The position numbers and the translations under genes were made by a program. The notes below the pieces were generated by a model. It was given only the letters and a program-made list of their open reading frames with translations, ran no database searches and was not told the origin of the DNA. A stretch of 10,461 nucleotides of DNA from JBBIRT01 sp037441725. Its GTDB lineage: Bacteria; Desulfobacterota; BSN033; UBA1163. This document shows positions 7,321 to 10,461 of the stretch, piece by piece. The DNA lies in contig JBBIRT010000113.1 in assembly GCA_037441725.1 (NCBI GenBank), forward strand, positions 1-10,461, in the 5' to 3' direction. Within the stretch, counting starts at the first letter, position 1. The number at the start of each line of letters is the position of its first letter.

Positions 7321-8392
7321 ATGGTTAATTTTGCAACAAAGGATAAGATGACCTCTAAGGAGAGGCTGGGAAGATTAATTTCTGGCCAGCCCATTGATAG
7401 GGTTCCTTTTAATCCTTTTTCTTTAGGATTTAATGCCAGGTTGTACGGAATTGACCGGGGAGAGTTTTATAGAAATCCTGAAAAAGCATTTACAGCAGGA
7501 CTCTATCTTATGGAGAGTTTTCCATGGATGGATGCTCGGCCAAGCTATGGATGGGCAGATCGAGGTGCTTGGGAGTTTGGTGGAGAGATCTTATGGCCAG
7601 ATCATAATCGTTTTACTGCTCCCCAGTGTTTTAAACCTGTGATTACTAACCCTAATGAGGTAGATTCCCTTTCAGATCCTGATCCGCAGACAGCCGGTAT
7701 GAATCCTTTAATCGATCGATTTAATACCATCAGTCGTCAACATGGATTTCCGGCATCACTGCCAGGAGGATCACCAACAAGTTTATCCGCAGGAATTGTT
7801 GGGAAAACTAATTTTCTAATGGATCATTCGCTACCCTTAAACCGTTCATAAATTACAACATAAGGCAACCCATTTTATCCTCCAGTCAGCCAAGATCACC
7901 ATTGACAAGTTTGGGGCAGAAAATTGTAGAGCCCAATATTCGGTTCCCCTTGAATCCAATCAGTTGATTTCTTCAAAAACTTTTGAAACATTTGTGAAAC
8001 CTTATCTCAAGGAGATCATTGGATATGTCGTAGATAGAGGGGTTCGAAATATTTCAGTTCACTTATGCGGGGATCACACTGCCAACCTGATTCACTGGAT
8101 CGATATGGGACTCCCAGATAGAACAACCTTCTCAATTGGATTTGAAATGGATTTGGAAAAGACAGGAAAACTCTTAGGGAAAGATTATATCCTCGCTGGA
8201 AACATCAATACAGCTATCCTTCAAGCAGGTTCCTCCCAAGACGTCTTTGAAGAAGTTAAACGATGTCTCAAGACGGGAATGAGGCATCCGGGTGGCTTTA
8301 TTCTCATGCCTGCCTGTGAACTTCCACCCGATATCCCTCTAAGAAATATCGAAGCCATAGCTCAATCTTTATATGAATTTGGATACTATTGA
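7321..8392 (+). pseudogene. Broken MtaA/CmuA-type methyltransferase (uroporphyrinogen decarboxylase fold)
   Basis: The family moves methyl groups between a corrinoid protein and a thiol or other acceptor through a zinc site. The first part (7321-7851, 176 residues) has the family opening MTSKERL...PIDRVPFNPF and the WADRGAWEFGGE block. The second part is in a different frame from about 7820 to 8392 and includes SNQLIS, the zinc ligands in HLCG (8060-8071), and the C-terminal CELPP block (Cys 8315-8317). Between the parts the frame changes around 7815-7820, best explained by a 2-nt loss, and the downstream frame then holds TAA at 7838-7840 where homologues have Lys or Glu. Two lesions make a real pseudogene more likely than one sequencing error. 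The start is ATG 7321 (AAGGAG 7303-7308, rather long spacing); ATG 7348 fits the family start equally well. The intact corrinoid gene follows. A programmed frameshift is unlikely because the TAA would remain. Confidence 0.82.
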
Positions 8393-8444
8393 CAAAAGAT
8401 CACCATGGGAAATAATCCATTCCAAAAGAGAAGGAGAGAGGCGA

Positions 8445-9089
8445 ATGGATAAAGAGGAATTATTTAAAGGATTGTCTGATGCAATTGTTACGATGGACGA
8501 GAAAAGACTTGTTGACCTATGCCAAATGGTGATTGTTCATCATATCGATGTCTATGAGGCCATTGAAAGAGGCTTAGCTCAAGGTATGGAAAGGGTCTCC
8601 TTACTTTATGAAAGGGGAGAATATTTCGTTCCAGAACTTTTGATCTGTTCAGATGTCCTGTATACAGGGCTTGAATTGTTAAGATCCAATATTGAAATCC
8701 AAAACGAACGGAGAAGACCTAAGGTGGTCATTGGTGTGGTTGAGGGAGACACTCATGATATTGGTAAGAACCTGGTGAAGATGATGTTAGAAGCATCAGG
8801 TTTTGAGATACACGACTTAGGCTATGATGTTTCTCTCTATAGATTTATAGAGAAGGTAAAAGAAGTGGATCCAGAGATTTTAGCTATCTCAACTCTAATG
8901 ACTACCACCATGGGCCATATGAAAAAAGTGATTCATTTGTTGGAAGAGGAGAATCTCCGCAATCGTGTTAAGGTGCTGGTAGGTGGAGGACCGATCTCTC
9001 AGGGCTATGCTAATCGCATCGGAGCAGATGGTTATGCTCCTGATGCAGGAGCAGCAGCTAAGCTTGCCAGAAAGATCATTAATGATTAA
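8445..9089 (+). CDS. Corrinoid (B12)-binding methyltransferase protein, MtbC/MtaC-like
   Basis: This 214-residue cobalamin carrier shuttles methyl groups between methyltransferases. Residues 1 to about 85 are the helical cap domain; the Rossmann B12 domain follows with DTHDIGKNLV, D102 and H104 being the base-off cobalt ligand motif, then the STLMTTTM and LVGGGPIS segments that hold the nucleotide tail. ATG 8445 is preceded by AAGGAGAG at 8431-8438 and begins at the usual family start; the longer open frame from 8373 overlaps the methyltransferase end and adds no recognisable sequence. It lies 52 nt after the broken methyltransferase gene, its likely partner. No substrate-specific methyltransferase (MttB, MtaB type) is visible in the window, so the methyl donor is unknown. 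The reading frame is intact. Confidence 0.93.
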   Translation: MDKEELFKGLSDAIVTMDEKRLVDLCQMVIVHHIDVYEAIERGLAQGMERVSLLYERGEYFVPELLICSDVLYTGLELLRSNIEIQNERRRPKVVIGVVEGDTHDIGKNLVKMMLEASGFEIHDLGYDVSLYRFIEKVKEVDPEILAISTLMTTTMGHMKKVIHLLEEENLRNRVKVLVGGGPISQGYANRIGADGYAPDAGAAAKLARKIIND

Positions 9090-9096
9090 CTGGAGC

Positions 9097-9145
9097 GATT
9101 TCGGTAGTCTTAATGGAAAACTGAAATCTTTCATAGAGTATGAAA
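9097..9145 (+). repeat. Two adjacent inverted repeats between the corrinoid gene and yedF
   Basis: GATTTCGGT (9097-9105) pairs with ACTGAAATC (9120-9128), 9 bp with one G-U and a 14-nt loop. Directly after it TTTCATA (9129-9135) and TATGAAA (9139-9145) form a 7-bp dyad around GAG. The first could be a weak terminator of the preceding operon, lacking a proper U-run. The second has the form of an operator. Both readings are speculative; no promoter hexamers stand out nearby. Confidence 0.35.
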
Positions 9146-9187
9146 ATCACTTTATTTAAGTTCAATGGGTAAGAAAGGAGAAAGGCG

Positions 9188-9769
9188 ATGAAAGAGATTG
9201 ATTGCAGAGGATTGGCATGTCCACAGCCGGTGATCACCACCAAGAATGCATTGGAGGAGATGGCTGAGGGAGAATTGATGGTGATCGTTGATAATCCATC
9301 CGCTCGTGACAATGTGGAACGATTTGCAAAAAGTCAGGGAGCCATAGTGAATATTGAGAAGAAAGGGAATGACTTTTATCTTCACATCGAGAAAAGAAGC
9401 GCCTGTGAGATGGCAGGATCAACCCAAAAGGCTGAAAAGGTAGTGGTCTATATTAACTCCAATCTCATGGGAGTGGGAGAGGAGGCGTTGGGGGCAATCC
9501 TCATGAGGTCTTTTCTCAAGACCTTGTTGGATTTAAAGCCGATTCCTTCAAAGTTAATTTTTGTCAATTCCGGGGTTCGGTTGACCACTGAAGGTTCTGA
9601 GGTTCTCGAGACTCTGAAAGCCTTATATGAAAAAGGGGTAGAGATCCTCTCTTGTGGAACCTGTCTGGACTTTTATGGACTTAAGGAAAAATTGAGAATT
9701 GGGATAATCTCCAATATGTATGATATCGCCCAATCTTTGCTCGAGGCTGATCGTCTGATTAAGCCATAA
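9188..9769 (+). CDS. yedF: Selenium metabolism protein YedF (TusA domain + DsrE-like domain)
   Basis: This 193-residue protein belongs to the YedF type found with selenium genes. The N-terminal TusA/SirA-like domain (about residues 1-75) holds DCRGLACPQP, with C6 and the CPxP Cys at 11, the site that carries persulfide or possibly selenium in relatives. The C-terminal domain (about 85-190) is DsrE-like, with VVVYINSNLMG, FVNSGVRLTTEGS and the family block SCGTCLDFYGLKEKL, which adds two more Cys, and NMYDI near the end. ATG 9188 has AAAGGAG at 9174-9180 with good spacing. A 98-nt gap with inverted repeats separates it from the corrinoid gene, and the desulfurase-type gene follows after 67 nt. 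This pairing is usual in selenium loci. Exact biochemistry is not established; a role in selenium delivery is inferred from context. All Cys positions are encoded by ordinary Cys codons. Confidence 0.93.
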   Translation: MKEIDCRGLACPQPVITTKNALEEMAEGELMVIVDNPSARDNVERFAKSQGAIVNIEKKGNDFYLHIEKRSACEMAGSTQKAEKVVVYINSNLMGVGEEALGAILMRSFLKTLLDLKPIPSKLIFVNSGVRLTTEGSEVLETLKALYEKGVEILSCGTCLDFYGLKEKLRIGIISNMYDIAQSLLEADRLIKP

Positions 9770-9836
9770 GACTTAGTTGACAGTTAAATGGGATAAGTGT
9801 TAAGCGAAATGGCATTGATAATACTTTCGATAAAAC

Positions 9837-10461
9837 ATGAGAGAAATGATCTACTTTGATAATCCAGCTACATCATGGCCGAAGCCTGTTCAAGTGAAAG
9901 AGGCGATGGTCAAATTCATGGAGGAGGTCGGAGCCAATCCGGGTCGATCTGGACACCTCCTCTCCATTGAAGCCGCACGGATCATTTATGAAACCAGGGA
10001 AGCCCTCTCCGTTTTGTTTCACGTTAAAGATTCGTCAAGAATCGTTTTTACACTGAATGCTACTGAATCGATCAACTTAGCCCTAAAAGGTTTATTAAAA
10101 CCCGGTGACCATGTCATCACAAGCAGTATGGAACACAATTCAGTGATGAGACCTCTCCGATATCTTGAGAAAAATGGGATTGAGTTGACGGTGGTTCCCT
10201 GTTCTGGGGATGGAACTTTGGACCCAGGTGAGATGAGAAAGGAAGTCCGATCAAGAACTCGAATGATCGTCCTTAATCACGCTTCGAATGTTACAGGAAC
10301 ACTTTTGCCAATCTGTGAAGTAGGAAAGATTGCAAGAGAATATGATTTGCTCTTTGTGGTGGATGCCGCCCAGACGGCTGGCGCCTACCCTATTGATGTT
10401 GAGTTGGATGGGATTGATCTATTGGCCTTCACCTGACATAAGAGGCTTTACGGACCCCAGG
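9837..10461 (+). CDS. Cysteine-desulfurase-family aminotransferase, partial, with in-frame TGA
   Basis: This is the N-terminal part of a PLP-dependent class V aminotransferase of the selenium-linked desulfurase family (the group near EF2568), which could mobilise sulfur or selenium from (seleno)cysteine. Visible PLP features are NPATSWPKP at the start, NATESINLAL, EHNSV (H100 stacking on the ring), NHASNVTG, and VVDAAQTAG with D176 for the pyridine nitrogen. After LLAFT the frame meets TGA at 10434-10436, then continues as HKRLYGPQ to the window edge. Homologues read TGHK here, so the stop takes the place of Gly just before the Schiff-base Lys (K202). The product would end at 199 residues without its catalytic Lys. 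It could be a point nonsense mutation, a base error or UGA recoding. The catalytic Cys loop would lie outside the window. ATG 9837 and ATG 9846 are both possible; neither has a clear ribosome-binding site, and the family typically starts at MIYFDN (9846). Confidence 0.85.

Noticed and set aside
7321..8392. Two separate genes, 7321-7851 and 7964-8392
   Set aside because: The two parts match consecutive segments of one methyltransferase family, and family-like sequence continues upstream of 7964 back to about 7820, so they are fragments of one gene.
9777..9805. TTGACA as -35 box of a promoter for the desulfurase-family gene
   Set aside because: The -35 match is perfect, but the sequence at 17-nt spacing (TTAAGC) is a poor -10 box; GATAAT at 9817-9822 is too far away.
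10434..10436. UGA reassigned to Gly across the genome (as in Gracilibacteria)
   Set aside because: selB, binding-protein, ATPase and kinase genes all stop at TGA at the expected family lengths, and some of these stops form gene overlaps.
10434..10461. A bacterial SECIS hairpin just after the in-frame TGA
   Set aside because: Only 25 bases follow the stop before the window ends; a 4-bp CCTG/CAGG pairing is too little to claim a SECIS.

Overview
The window looks like a piece of an anaerobic bacterial chromosome, most likely from a deltaproteobacterial (Desulfobacterota-like) lineage. It combines the tail of a BadF/HgdC-type ATPase (activator of radical acyl-CoA dehydratases), selenocysteine machinery and a corrinoid methyl-transfer module, all of which are typical of strict anaerobes. 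The lineage is an inference: no rRNA or other marker gene is present. All recognisable genes lie on the + strand.

Layout. (1) 1-353: C-terminal end of a BadF/BcrA/HgdC-type ATPase. (2) 354-524: non-coding, with two inverted repeats. (3) 525-616: an odd tRNA gene with the body of a selenocysteine tRNA (8-bp acceptor stem, tiny D loop, long variable arm) but cysteine identity elements (GCA anticodon, U73, encoded CCA). (4) 636-2624: selB, the Sec-specific elongation factor, starting 19 nt after the tRNA. (5) 2621-7303: a carbohydrate-type ABC importer (permease, periplasmic binding protein, single-domain ATPase), a PfkB-family kinase and a second, signal-less binding-protein paralogue. Most junctions overlap (GTGA, 11 nt, ATGA), so this is one translationally coupled operon running directly out of selB. 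(6) 7321-9089: a broken uroporphyrinogen-decarboxylase-fold (MtaA/CmuA-like) methyltransferase gene and an intact corrinoid-binding protein. (7) 9188-10461: selenium metabolism again, with yedF and a cysteine-desulfurase-family gene that has an in-frame TGA exactly where the family has the Gly before the PLP lysine.

How the parts may work together. selB, yedF and the desulfurase-type gene belong to selenium handling and Sec decoding. The transporter, kinase and methyltransferase/corrinoid genes between them look like a catabolic cassette for importing and phosphorylating a small (possibly sugar-like or methylated) compound. Its methyltransferase gene is decayed (frameshift plus TAA), so that branch may no longer work. 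UGA is the normal stop in at least five genes here, so a genome-wide UGA reassignment is unlikely.

The most notable item is the tRNA. A Sec-shaped tRNA with a cysteine anticodon, placed directly in front of selB, suggests either a minor Cys-tRNA mimicking tRNA-Sec or a recoded Sec system that reads UGC/UGU.
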